Below, in pieces: positions 45,653 through 56,479 of a stretch of DNA of 64,000 bases (within the stretch, counting starts at the first letter, position 1; each line of letters begins with the position of its first letter). A program made the position numbers and the translations under genes. Below the pieces are notes generated by a model. That model was not told the DNA's origin. It did not search any database and was given only the letters and a program-made list of their open reading frames with translations. The stretch comes from Numida meleagris (taxonomy: Eukaryota; Chordata; Aves; Galliformes; Numididae), in the NCBI RefSeq assembly GCF_002078875.1, contig NC_034410.1:146224851-146288850 (forward strand), read 5' to 3'.

Positions 45653-45812
45653 TCATAGAATCATAGAATCATAGAGTCATTAAGGTTAGGAAAAAACACT
45701 AAGATTATCTACTCCAACTGTCAGCCCATCACAACTATGCCCATTGAACTATATTCCTCAGTGCCACATTTATCTTGAAAAACTCCACAGACTCTACCAC
45801 CTTAACTCCCTA
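45653..45812 (-). mobile_element. CR1 3' fragment
   Basis: Tail TCATAGAATCATAGAATC, then AAGGTTAGGAAAAAACACTA, ATGCCCATTGAACTATATTC and ACTCTACCACCTTAACTCCC, which are diverged short-UTR CR1 phrases. Confidence 0.92.
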
Positions 45813-46878
45813 GTAAATATATGTTAAAAAAAACCAGTTCTTTTTTTATTCCAAAAAGTAAATTAATAATAGTAAAATATCATGAATAGTCTGCTTTGAA
45901 GTCCTTTAAAATAAAAGTAAAGGAAATGGGACAGATCTAAAAGATAGGCAATTCTTTCTGCAAGTTACTTTGATTCACAGCATAAGAGGCTTTAAAAAGT
46001 GTTAAAAGCAGTGCTGGTTGGTATAAGCAGTAACATAAGACACTGTGAAAAAAAAAAACAAACAAAATTTAATGTCTGACCCATAAGCCTCTTTCCACTC
46101 ATTTTGCACTTAAAAATATTTCATAAAAGATGAAAGTCTGTATTCTGGTCTCACATCTCTCAGTTCAAATCCCATATACAGTGAAATGAGTTTCTCACAC
46201 TGACATTATTTTAACTGAGGTCTTTAGCATACCAGTTTCCAACTCTTGGATTGCTTTCATTGCCAAGAAAGCTTTGGGAATCAAATGATATGAAGACGTC
46301 TGCACTGCATAAAACCACATTTTGAGTAGCATAAATACCATGCTAAATAAGTAACTCAGGTGTGGATATCAGCTCTGCAGTACTAAGCTTGGCCATTCAT
46401 TGAATCCTGTGCAGCTTACAAAAAAAAATACTTTATTCCCCAATCCATTGTAAGGACAGTGTGAGCTGAAATTAATTATCGACTTAAAAAAGCATTTCTG
46501 TCATGGGTTAACACAACTTCCATGAGCTATCAGCACATTCTGGTACATTGTAAGGGACACATTTGAGATATCAGGTAATGAACTGAGAATGGGCCATGGA
46601 AATTTTGCAGAACCCTCATGAACATGGGTCCAGTGAGTTCTGGGTTATAGTTTGGTTGCCATGACTTTGTGGACCACTAGTAGACCACGGCCAAGGACCC
46701 ATTTTTCAAGGAGAAGCATTGCATCAAAGGTAGACTTAAGGTAAGGTAAAAGACAAGAGTAGTTTGGTTTTTTGTAGTAGAGTTCCTTGATTTAAGAAGA
46801 AAAAGGTGAATAATTCTGCAACTTTATACTAGTGCTATAAGAACCCTGCCGTCTCTCATGATTTTTATTATATTCCAT
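45813..46878. other. AT-rich unique DNA
   Basis: No gene or repeat recognised. A-rich runs lie near 45835-45870 and 46046-46062. Confidence 0.5.
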
Positions 46879-46945
46879 GGAGTTCAATGATTTTTAAGAT
46901 CTCTTCCAATCTAAGCCATTCTATGATTGTATGATTCTATGATTT
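46879..46945 (+). mobile_element. CR1 tail only
   Basis: About 67 bases: TTTTTAAGATCTCTTCCAATC, CTAAGCC and the tail ATTCTATGATTGTATGATTC. It is a severely 5'-truncated insertion. Confidence 0.88.
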
Positions 46946-48761
46946 TATCATGAGTCTTGCATTATTTGCTATTTTTCCTTCAGTTCTAGCTACAGAATTT
47001 GGGTCTAGTATCTCTTTAATACACGTTGTATAACCTCCTAGCTGTGAAAAGAAACCTGAAAACACAAATCCTCCAGAGCTAGATGGCATAAAATCACTCT
47101 ATCACCTCATTACATCTCCTGTTTATTCACTTTAGACTATGATTTTCCAACCTGGCCAGGGATTTAAGAGTGTTTTCCAGGTTTGTTATTGCAGCAGGTT
47201 ATTTTCAAGCACATGGAATTCGTAAAATCAGTTAGGTGGATTTTACAGGCCCCCTCATCCTTAGCAGGAAAAGGGAGTTAATGAATAATAATAATACTAG
47301 TAATAATAGTGATAATAGTGGTAATAATAATAATAATATGTATAACACAGGGTGTTTTGTCATTCCCTGTTCCCAACAGAGAATATCTGAGAAATTTTCA
47401 TGGTTGACTTGGAACTCAAAAGTGCTGAAAGCCAGGCAGCAAGTCCCAGGAGGAGAGGAATGAGTTAATGAAGAAGGAGGAGTTTGATTCTTCAGAGGAG
47501 AAATTCTGACTGGATTAAAGGAAGTGGCAACACTCCCAACATTTTTATTAAGGTCATAAATTCTGGTTAAGTTTTTCATCACATTAAGAGTATAGGTTTG
47601 AATTTTTAATACATAAGAGTGGGTACAGATGTAAATAGACACTATATTAAATAGAGTATACACGGTTGTATACTCTAGTTGTGGGTCAATGCGTATTATA
47701 TAAACACCTATTTATAATTCCTGTCAAAATACAAAATACTTTTTTCTTTTCTTTTAAATTTTGTTTTATTGTACAAGAAACCCCAGGAATCACTCAAGGT
47801 ACTTTAATGCCACAATTGCTACAAAATCACATAACCTCTGTACAGACCAGCAGGTTACAACCCCTCTTCAAGCTTTGTTCTCTATCCCACAGGAAATAGG
47901 AACAAAATTCTCACAGCCTTCAAACAGAGCACAATTCAGCACTGTACATCAGGGATCTGGTGCGAAGAGGTCTGGCTCCTCTCTGAGCTGAGCGGAGGTA
48001 ATTGTGGTGCAGCAATGAGAAGCTCATTTCATTGCAGAGAAGAGAATAAGTGAGTCTGAATTCGGTAACAGCCAGAAGCCCTGCACAGCATTAATGAAAC
48101 ATCTGTGGAATATCCTCCCACTGAATCAAGGGCTTAAAGGCTGCAGGAGCTGTTGTTATTTTGTGGTTGTACTAATAAGACAAAAAGCATTTCCAGTTAA
48201 TAGCTTCATTCACGTGAGGCCAAATCGTCTTTTCAGGGTTGCAGAAAGCAGAATATGCAGGAGGAAAAATATTTTCCTGGTATTCATATTTATGATACTT
48301 TCCAGGGTAATAGCCATGATGGTACTCAGTTAATAGCTGTAATGATGCTCCATGCAGGTGTTTCTACTTAAATACTCATTAACACTCTAATCTTCCTCTT
48401 CTGGCTGTAGCAATATCTCCATCCTGTCATGGGCTCCAGGGAGAGTAAAAAGTGATTCTGGGGAGAACCTCCGTGGTTCCCATTCTTAGTGGAAAGAAAC
48501 TAGGCTTTTCTGCTCAGGAAAACACTGAGGTCTGACATCTGTGCCATTGGCCTGGGAAAAAAAAACATGCTCCAGAACCATTGGGTCCTACACGTCATGA
48601 GATTTCTCTGCAGACACTCTGGTTCAGATGAATGAAGACCAAGGGGTGATGTACGTGTCCTGACTATTTCCCTTGGCTAAGGTGAGAAATTGGTGTCTGA
48701 GAACAGAATATGTCCTAAAAACAAAATGTTTCCTCTTCTGTATGCAAAAGCCTGGGAAACT
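46946..48761. other. Unique DNA with an AAT-type low-complexity tract
   Basis: An imperfect (TAA/ATA)n tract at 47279-47340 gives an asparagine-rich frame that is not a protein. No gene or interspersed repeat is recognised elsewhere. Confidence 0.5.
47279..47340. repeat. Imperfect (TAA)n tract
   Basis: About 60 bases of AATAATAAT-type units broken by CTAG, GTG and GGT. Confidence 0.88.
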
Positions 48762-49230
48762 GACTGTAAGATACTTGTGATAAACACCAAGCTGTGTGCT
48801 GTGGTCGACACACCGGGGGATGGGATGCCATCCAGATATACCTAGACAGGCTTGAGCAGTGTGTCCATGTGAACCTCATGAGGTTCAGCAAATCCAAGTG
48901 CAAGGTCTTAGGGCTACAAGAAGGAAGGTACAGACTATTTAGTAGAGTCTGTTGTGATAGGACAAAGGGAAATGGTTTCAAAGTAAAACAGGGAAGATTT
49001 AGGTTGGACGTAAGTAAAAGTTTTTTAAAATAAGGGTAATGAAACACTGGAACAGGTTGTCCAGAGAGGTGGTGAAAGCCCCGTCCCTGGAGACATTCAA
49101 TCTCAGGCTGAACAGGGTTCTGAGGAACCTGAGCTAGCTGCAGATATCCCTGTTCATTGCAGGGAATTTTGACTAGATGATCTTTAAAGGTCCCTTCCAA
49201 CTCAAATGGATCTATGTCTCTATGATTTTA
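48762..49230 (+). mobile_element. CR1 fragment with large internal deletion
   Basis: The left part resembles the CR1 stretch just after FADD and runs through [26 protein letters not shown] text (about 48845-48910). It then joins directly to [13 protein letters not shown] (about 48935-48975) and continues into the ORF2 end, the 3' UTR with CAGATATCCCTGTTCATTGC, and a weak tail GGATCTATGTCTCTATGATT. Relative to the usual CR1 order about 0.4-0.5 kb of ORF2 is missing at about 48915-48930. In-frame stops follow, so it has no function. Confidence 0.9.
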
Positions 49231-51208
49231 AGTCTTGAAAGTTTTATTTTGCTGTCTTATTACAACTCCGGACATTATTCAGAAAGAAAGATATACAGGG
49301 ATTAAACTTTCCATATCTGACATGTTTAAAAAAATATATGGCTAAGAAATTGGTAGGTTTATTAATATCTCCCCTGGTTTCCTCCCTGCATCAGAACTGG
49401 TGGAAAAGCACACATAAGCACTCTGTAATCTGCCTCAACACCAGCTGCTGTGCGTTAGCAAAACTAATGCAAGCTACCTTGGCTAGTGGAGGTGAAGCAC
49501 ACAATTACTGCAATCAACTGTTTCAGTACAAAAGCATTCACACAAGCAGAAACAACACTTTCAGTGTGTTGAAAATAACATCTTTAAGATGTTTCCAAGT
49601 TATACATGTATTTGGATGTTGCTCAAGGTCACCCAGTCCCATAGCAGCAGAGACAAGAGCAAGACAATCCCATATCCCATTCAGAGCTCAAGGGGTGCCC
49701 CAGTTCTCTAATCCCCATGGCACAGATATCCCAGGCGAATTCTCATTGAGATTCCCAGCGAGTCCTTCTTTGGCTCATTCCGTATTCACCCAGTGTCGCT
49801 TCCTTTCAAAACTCATTAGTGACATTTATCCTCATTTGAATGAAAAGAAGCCACAAAGGTAAGATATACAGATGGCATATTGTCTGTGGAGAATCTTTAT
49901 AGCTTGGAAAAGATTTAAAATAATAGAAAAAAAAGAAAGAATAGTATACTGTGGAGATAAAAACTCCACAGCAAATTATCTGTGGGAGAAAGAAAGACAA
50001 AGGCCTGCTGGAAGGCAGGGATTGCTCTGGGGAAGGAGCCAGGCAGTCTCTGGAGGAGCAGAGGAGAATCAGTGAAGAGCATTTTGCCTTTCAATATGAT
50101 GAGAAAATAAAAAAGCAAAACATAATGATTAAGCACGTAGCCAGGAAGGAGTGAGGTGATGAGCAGAACAGACTCGTGGAAAATGAGTGGTACTCTAAGA
50201 GCAAAGTCATTTCTTGATGTAGAAGCTGGAAAGATTCAAATTCTCCAGTTTTGATTACATTCTGACTCTGCCAAAGCAAGGCCTAGAGGTGGACCATAGG
50301 GTCTAGGGGTGCTGGACCGTTCTCCAAGGAATGCTGCATCGTGACTGGAGACCTTCTCATTTTCAGCATAAATGTATTCATGCAACATTTCTACATATTT
50401 CTTACACCAATTTTGCCTTTTGCCCCTTGACACTCCCTGAAGCATATAAAGGGGCCAGTAATATTGAATATTCCAAGTTGGAATGGACTCAGGAGAGCCA
50501 TGCCCATAGCCTGGCAGGTAAGGTCAGGTCCCACAGGCAGAGGAATGAATACACATTGATGTCAGGGCAGCTGCTCAGCCTTGGTCCAGAATCTCTTCTT
50601 TGAGAATCTGTTCAGTGAGTAACACAGCATGCCCTGTGACATCTGTGTCATCTAGGATTTCCCATTATCTGAAACATGCCATCCTACCTTTGCCTGTTCT
50701 CCCTTTGATATTTCTTCTGGCTCTTGTTTCAAAGACTCAGTTTATGTAGCACAGAATGTACCCCTAGTAGTCTGTAATACAGAATGTGTACAACATAAAA
50801 TTTATACTCCCACATAGCATTTTAAAGCCTATAACAGAAATCTGTGAGCAATATTATGTCCTCTCTGCACTTTATATAATTATTATGTGCTTTGGGATTG
50901 AAGTTATCTTTACTATATATGTGTGTACAGCACTTGCACTATACAGATTTGGACCACATTTAAAATTTCTAGGTATTGCTATGAAGTCTACAGGTTTATT
51001 GGATGAAATTTTTTATAACAGCTAAAGAGGCTTTCCTAGGATTATGACATCCATGCAGCCCACTTTGCAAAAAAAAAAAAAAAAAAAAAACAGCAGATGA
51101 AGGAATAAAGAAATGCGGTGGAAGCAAGATAAATCCAGATATATGCAGGTTATGTTGGCAGTTCACATACTTAGCAGTAAGAGAAAATAATATTTGATGA
51201 TGATATAA
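49231..51208. other. Unique DNA with the longest non-repeat frame
   Basis: A plus frame of 174 codons (49338-49862) stops inside AAG|GTAAGA, which has the form of a strong splice donor. Its product is unrecognised and it has no domain I can name. Elsewhere there is only a run of 22 A at 51069-51090. Confidence 0.4.
51069..51090. repeat. Poly(A) run of 22
   Basis: Twenty-two consecutive A. There is no CR1 or SINE body immediately upstream, so it is better read as a homopolymer microsatellite than as a retroposon tail. Confidence 0.85.
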
Positions 51209-51638
51209 AGCCTGGAGCACTTCTCCTACGAAGACAGGTTAAGGGAGTTGGGCTTGTTTAGCCTGGAGAAGAGTAGTCTCTGGGGAGACCTCATTGTGGC
51301 TTTCAAGTACTCGAAGAGAGCTTACAAGCAGCAGGTGGACCAACTTTTTACACAATCTGATGGTGATAGGGCAAGGGGGAATGGCTGTAAACTAAAAGAG
51401 CAGATATTTAGGTTAGATGTTAGGAATTTTTTTTTTTTTACTCAGAGGGTGATGAGACACTGGAAAAGGCTGCCCTGAGAGTTTGTGGATGTCCCATCCC
51501 TGTATGTGTTCAAGACCAGGTTGGTTGGGGCCCTGGGCAGCCTGATCTGGTGGGTGGAGACCGATCCATGGCAGAGTGGTTGGAACTAGATGATCTTTAA
51601 TGTCCCCTCCAACCTAAGCCATTCTATGATTCTATGAA
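51209..51638 (+). mobile_element. CR1 LINE 3' end, about 430 bases
   Basis: It starts at GCCTGGAGCACTTCTCCTAC and includes GLFSLEKSSLWGDLIVAFKY in frame, the FRLDVR segment, a T13 run (51427-51439), and a stop just after HWKRLP. It ends with CCAACCTAAGCCATTCTATG and a second tail unit. This is the same 3' UTR type as the copies at 5731 and 59886, but older. Confidence 0.95.
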
Positions 51639-52507
51639 TATATTGGAAAGTTTTTGAAATGGAGCACTGGATTTAGCAGTCTTTTAAACAGCTGAGGCAG
51701 AAGGACGACACCTTTCACTTTACCTCATGCAGATGAACATCTTCATCCATCCTTTCACCTCTGTGCAAACCAATGGAGAAATTACATTCTGGGAGACATT
51801 TATTGGAGATGCTGACTTTTAGTATGGCTTTTCTCTCTGTAGTTGGTGAATACAGTCTAAGATCAGGTTTCTTTGACCTGGATATAGATTTTATAGGAAG
51901 TCACCTTCTGTAGTCCCTGGGAGTCTCTCATTAGAGACAGTGAAGTTTGAAGTACTGTCCCTTCATGATAAGGCAATTGTCTATGTTTCTTCAGATGATT
52001 CATGCCACTGGCTTCATTTACTGTACTGGCTAGATCTCCCATACGTGTAATACCAGTGTTACCAAGTAGCTCAGGGAATTCCAATCTATCGTGCCACTGG
52101 GTATAGATCTTTTCTTACTTAAGTATGGCATATGAAGGCAGAGCTGAGGTTGCCTTGACTGTTTTCTCTAGAAATGAACCAGCTGGAATCTCAAAGACCT
52201 TAACAACGTCCAGAAGCACTAGCAAAATTCAGGAACATACTACGCATTCCCTACTTAGTTTTATGATGCCTCCCTAGCCACAGAATAGCACAAAAAAAAA
52301 CCATCTTGCAGTTAGAAGGGATCCATAAAATGAGCTCTTGAGTCCCACGCTACACAGCTCCACCCAACCAACTGCTCATCCTTTTCTGTATCTGAAACTA
52401 ATAAAACCCTAAAACCCTTCTGCTTGCACCTCATTGTCTCATTTCAGTCAACCCCACAAGCTGAGGTCAAAAGCGTTTGGTGTTATGCAACTCCACTGTG
52501 ATCCTGC
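51639..52507. other. Unique DNA, nothing recognised
   Basis: No gene or repeat is recognised in 0.87 kb. Confidence 0.5.
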
Positions 52508-52626
52508 TCAGGTTTCGATGTGGTACGGAGGGACATGGTTTAGTGGGTGTGGTGGTGATGGGCTGATGATTGGATATGATGATCTTGAAGGTCCTTTCCA
52601 ACCTTGATGATTTTATGATTCTATGA
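52508..52626 (+). mobile_element. CR1 3' tail, first of two
   Basis: ATGTGGTACGGAGGGACATG, GTTTAGTGGGTGTGGTGGTG and GGTCCTTTCCAACCTTGATG, with the tail TTTTATGATTCTATGA, give the short 3' UTR type. Confidence 0.92.
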
Positions 52627-52709
52627 GTGGGCACGACTGTGATGGGTCGGCAGGTGAATTTGATGATCCTAGAGGTCTTTTCAAACCTTACTGATTCTAT
52701 GACTTTATG
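52627..52709 (+). repeat. Second CR1 3' tail unit in tandem
   Basis: Directly after TTCTATGA the 3' UTR restarts at GTGGGCACGACTGTGATGGG. It runs through GATGATCCTAGAGGTC and TTTTCAAACCTTACTG to the tail ATTCTATGACTTTATG. The junction is at the same internal UTR point as at 5124. Confidence 0.87.
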
Positions 52710-54432
52710 TGTTAAATGATACTTTTTTCTGGAGGATCATCCACTTCCCAACATTCAAATGCAACCAGTCACTCTGTATTCATGTTTTTTCCCCACAGTT
52801 TTTATCTCTGTGATTTATATGCTCATGCTGTTCTTTGCAGTCGGCAGATCCCTGTTATCTCTCAAATTGTTTTCAAAAACACTTCTTAAATGGCATGCAG
52901 AATGAGCTGAGGATTATCTTCCACTATAGAGAAACCATTCTGGTAGGATTTGTTATAGCACTCACGCACATCACCATCACAGGAGGAGAAGAATGTAAGC
53001 TAGGAAAGGTGAGCTGGAGCAACCTACTCACCATAGGAAACATACAGTATTGTGTATTAATGTATGTTATTTTCCTGATGGTAAGCGACCGTTTATGTAG
53101 GAACTCCAAGCTGGACCAGCAGGAATGACAGACTGAAGAGCTGATGTGTTGGTTATTCATTGTCCAGTGAACATTGCTAGGCATTTCCCAAACTCTTGCA
53201 AAGAATTAGAAAATTACTGTTAATTTCCCCACTTTTTGACGTCCATATTTAAAAGATGAAGAGAGAGTGAGTTTAAAAAAAGGCTTCAAGGAAGAATCAG
53301 GAATGAATGTCTGTTGTTCTGACTGACACTCTGGTGCTACAAGTAGAAGAGCACTATTCTGTTGTTATCTGGCATTTGCATCATAATCTCCAACTCTGAG
53401 ATCCCTGACCATAACTGCTTCTACCTCAGGCATGAGACTGCTTTGAAACCCAGAGGATGCTATGGCTGCTGCTACTGAAACTAATAACACATACAGCCTC
53501 TTTAATTGATTCTGCTCGCACTGATTTCCATTTTCAAGTTATTTTCTCCAGGTATGTGCATGAGAAACACCCTTAAAAACCTTAGCTTGGATTTTTGAGT
53601 AATCCCATGTCTCCATGAAACTAAAGTTTATGAAAGAGCCAGATGAGTACCCTGGGGCTAGCAATATAAGCAAGTGTAAGACCTGTCTATACCTCATTGA
53701 ACATACTTCCAAGAACATTTGGTAACAGAGGAAAAGCATGCTCTGTCAGGAGGCTTGTCCATTGGGAAAAGCTCCAAGAAAGCAAAATGGCATGAAGAAA
53801 GAGGCAAAACTGAAATGCAAAGTCTCATCTATGCATTACATTACAGTGTCATTTTCTGCAGCAGACTAATGAGAAAACAGGTTTCTGTGCAATTGAATCA
53901 AGATATTTTACCTTTTCTTATAACTAATAATCTGCTGTAACTAGTAATCAGCTAAACTGCCTTGTCTATCATTCTCTCTTCCCACATCCAGATAGAACCA
54001 TTTACTCTAGCGTCTTTAAAAATATAGAAAGGTGAAATCAGTCACAAATGATGGGGGAATATTCTCTAGAAGAGATATTACAAAAAGTGAACAGCATTGA
54101 AAGTTCCAGCTTGGAAGAAAATTGTTCAATATTATAAACAGTATGCATCTGTACAAGATCTTCATGTTAAAACAGTAGTAAAAACTAAATGTGTATTGCC
54201 ACACAGGAAATGGTTCATCCATCTGTTTACAAAGACAGGTACTTAGAATTAGGCCATCCACCAGCATTCAAAAATCATGAGATAAAATTTAAAATGACAG
54301 GATTTAAAAAATGCAGTATGGGTTCATTTAATAACCTCCTTGGTTTCTTTGCTTGTAGGAAATGCTATTTGCATGCAGTTTTCCTCTGTCACGTGGTATG
54401 TAGCACATCTAGTATGAAAATACCTTCCTCTG
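52710..54432. other. Single-copy-looking DNA
   Basis: No gene or repeat recognised in 1.7 kb. A 97-codon plus frame and an 86-codon minus frame overlap at 52835-53184, and neither is known to me. Confidence 0.5.
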
Positions 54433-54622
54433 GGCTGGAAAAGTGGAATGAGTTGCCCAAAAAAGTTGTGAATGCTCTATCCCTGGAGGTATTCAAGGCC
54501 ATATTGGATGGAGCCCTGGGCAGCCTGATCTGGTGTTTGGCAACCCTGCCCATGGCAAGGGGAATGCAGCTGGGTCATCTTTAAGATCCCTTCCAATCTA
54601 AACCATTCTATATAATTCTATG
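54433..54622 (+). mobile_element. CR1 3' fragment
   Basis: GGAATGAGTTGCCCAAAAAAG, ATCCCTGGAGGTATTCAAGG, CCTGGGCAGCCTGATCTGG and ATCTTTAAGATCCCTTCC lead to the tail CATTCTATATAATTCTATGA. Confidence 0.94.
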
Positions 54623-54722
54623 ACAAGACATTGATGAAGCAAAGAGTCAGTCACCAAAAACCACTGTCCTCACAATACAAGTGCAAAAGCTGTCATGATG
54701 CTGTTATCAAGCAGGGTGAAAT

Positions 54723-54882
54723 TAGAATCACAGAATCATAGAATCATAAAGGCTGGAAATGGGACTTTGAACCATCCCCGCCTTGTCCACTAAACCATGT
54801 CCCTCAGTGACACATCTACGTGCCTTTTGAAAACCTCCAGGGACGGTGATTCCACCACTTCCCCAGGCAGCCTGTTCCAATG
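54723..54882 (-). mobile_element. CR1 3' fragment facing the previous one
   Basis: Tail TAGAATCACAGAATCATAG, then TTGTCCACTAAACCATGTCC, AAAACCTCCAGGGACGGTG and CACTTCCCCAGGCAGCC. Only 100 bases separate it from the plus-strand CR1 at 54433-54622, tail to tail. Confidence 0.93.
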
Positions 54883-55913
54883 AAGGTTCCAGGCATGGAA
54901 TATTCCCAAAGCTGACCTATAACTTAGGTGCAATTTCAGTGAAAAGTCCATAACGCATTTGTATCTTTCAGAGTTCACTGACATTTTAGAGCACTCAGTG
55001 TGAGCAAAAAACAGAAGGGAACATTTCCCCATGGTTTCAGTGCTTGCCACAAATGTAGGAGCCATTTTCCAAGGGATAATTGTATTTTAGTTTTTCTGAT
55101 TTAAAGGCAAATATGTGGAGCTATGATTGATTTTCCTGTCTTACAGTTAAGAGAATGAAGAAGTTTAATCAAAAATTACAGTTACTGTTATTGAAAATTA
55201 GTCTGGTCTGTTTCCATTATTTTCCATCTGTAATTAGTGAGATAAGGGAGCTGAGATTTTCCGAGGAGACCACCAGGTCTCAGTCCAATAATTCTACCAT
55301 CCAGAGTAAGGAGATGTTGACATGTCTTTGGCTAACAAGTACCTCTCACCATGAGCTGTTTTCAGCAGTCTGCATTAAGGGCTACTAAGCTGCTTTGAAA
55401 CCACCGGGAGAATCTGCAAGGCAAAATGTGCATCCCCCATCTCAGACCCTGCACTGTTGTGAGATATCCAGATGAAGAAGACTTCACCTGGGGAGGGAAA
55501 ACAGCCCCCTTTTGTCTTTTCCCCATTCCTTGCATTGTCTACACAACTTAATTTACAAGCCATGACATCATATGTGGTTTATAAGTTTCCAACTTCCAAC
55601 AGTTTGCACTGTTGCATATACTCATGACAGGTAAGTGCTCTTTTCTCACTAAACAAAATTTTCTTTTTTCTTCTGTGTCTACAGGATCAAACTGAGGAAC
55701 CCAAGAATTAAACAGTGTCATCTCAGTTATTATATGTTGTCAATTATAAAGTTGATACCAAAAGCAAACATGTCTGATACCCAGCTCCATTTTTTACACA
55801 CTGTGGTTGTTCAAGTCCCTCTTGCATGCACTGAGCCCTTACAGTTCAGAAAAAAGGTGATGCCGCCACTTTTTCCACCAGTGTTTTTCTGATGAGGACT
55901 GAATATTCATGTG
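54883..55913. other. Single-copy-looking DNA
   Basis: No gene or repeat recognised in 1 kb. Confidence 0.5.
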
Positions 55914-56479
55914 CGAGGGCTGCTCCGAAAGTAATGACTCCTATTTTATTGTGTTGGCCTGTGACACCAGAGGCAGATGGTGGTGGTATGGCAGTAGAGG
56001 CTGAAACTTTCTGCCAATATTTGGTTAAATTTTATTGCCACACAAATGATGGCAGCAGAGGGGCAGTCTGACAAAATGGTATCTGACATGCTATGAAGCA
56101 AAGGTGTGTAATTGAATTCCTCCATGCAGAAAGAATTGCACTCATTAACATTCATCAGTGCTTGCTGAATGTTTTTGGAGACCAAAGAGTCAATGCTAGC
56201 ACAGTAAAAGGTGGACTGCATTGGCAACACTTTCATAGCAATGGCACCGTCAGACTGTGAAACAGTGGATCACCTCCACTGGTGCTTATTCTTGAGAACT
56301 CAGTATGCAGAATCATGTTCATCACTGGGAAAAATGCATAGCTAAGGAGGGTGACTATGTTGAAAAATAGTGTTCTGTAGCTGAGAATTTTCTCTGTCAA
56401 ATAATGTTATTGTGCTCTTTGCATCTGTTGTAGTTTTCATGGAAGTAGATAGGAGGCATTACTTTCAGAGTGACCTACA
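55914..56479 (+). mobile_element. Deleted mariner element (Galluhop/Mariner1_GG-like)
   Basis: Both terminal inverted repeats are visible. GAAAGTAATG plus NCTCCTAT reads inward at 55927-55944, and its complement lies at 56449-56466, one mismatch in 18. The outer 13 bases are more diverged (CGAGGGCTGCTCC against TGTAGGTCACTCT). The right end is followed by TA (56480-56481), the mariner target dinucleotide. The left has TG at 55912-55913, presumably decayed TA. Left-end text such as GGCAGCAGAGGGGCAGTCTG and right-end text such as AAGGAGGGTGACTATGTTG match the chicken mariner as I recall it. At 566 bases it is about half the length of a full mariner. The transposase core is deleted between about 56285 and 56345, so it cannot move itself. 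Confidence 0.9.
56093..56260 (+). pseudogene. Mariner transposase N-terminal fragment
   Basis: From the ATG at 56093 a frame of 55 codons runs MKQRCVIEFLHAERIA..., NVFGDQRVNASTVK... to a TGA at 56258. It corresponds to the first helix-turn-helix of mariner transposase, which binds the terminal repeats. The frame continues past the TGA as NSGSPPLV, a known continuation of this transposase, so the stop is a point nonsense change rather than the natural end. The DDD catalytic domain is absent through the internal deletion. It is too short for a typical gene scan to pick up. Confidence 0.85.

Noticed and set aside
46160..46180. GTTCAAATCCC-like text as a B box of another tRNA or a tRNA-derived SINE
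   Set aside because: No A box at the right distance and no cloverleaf around it.
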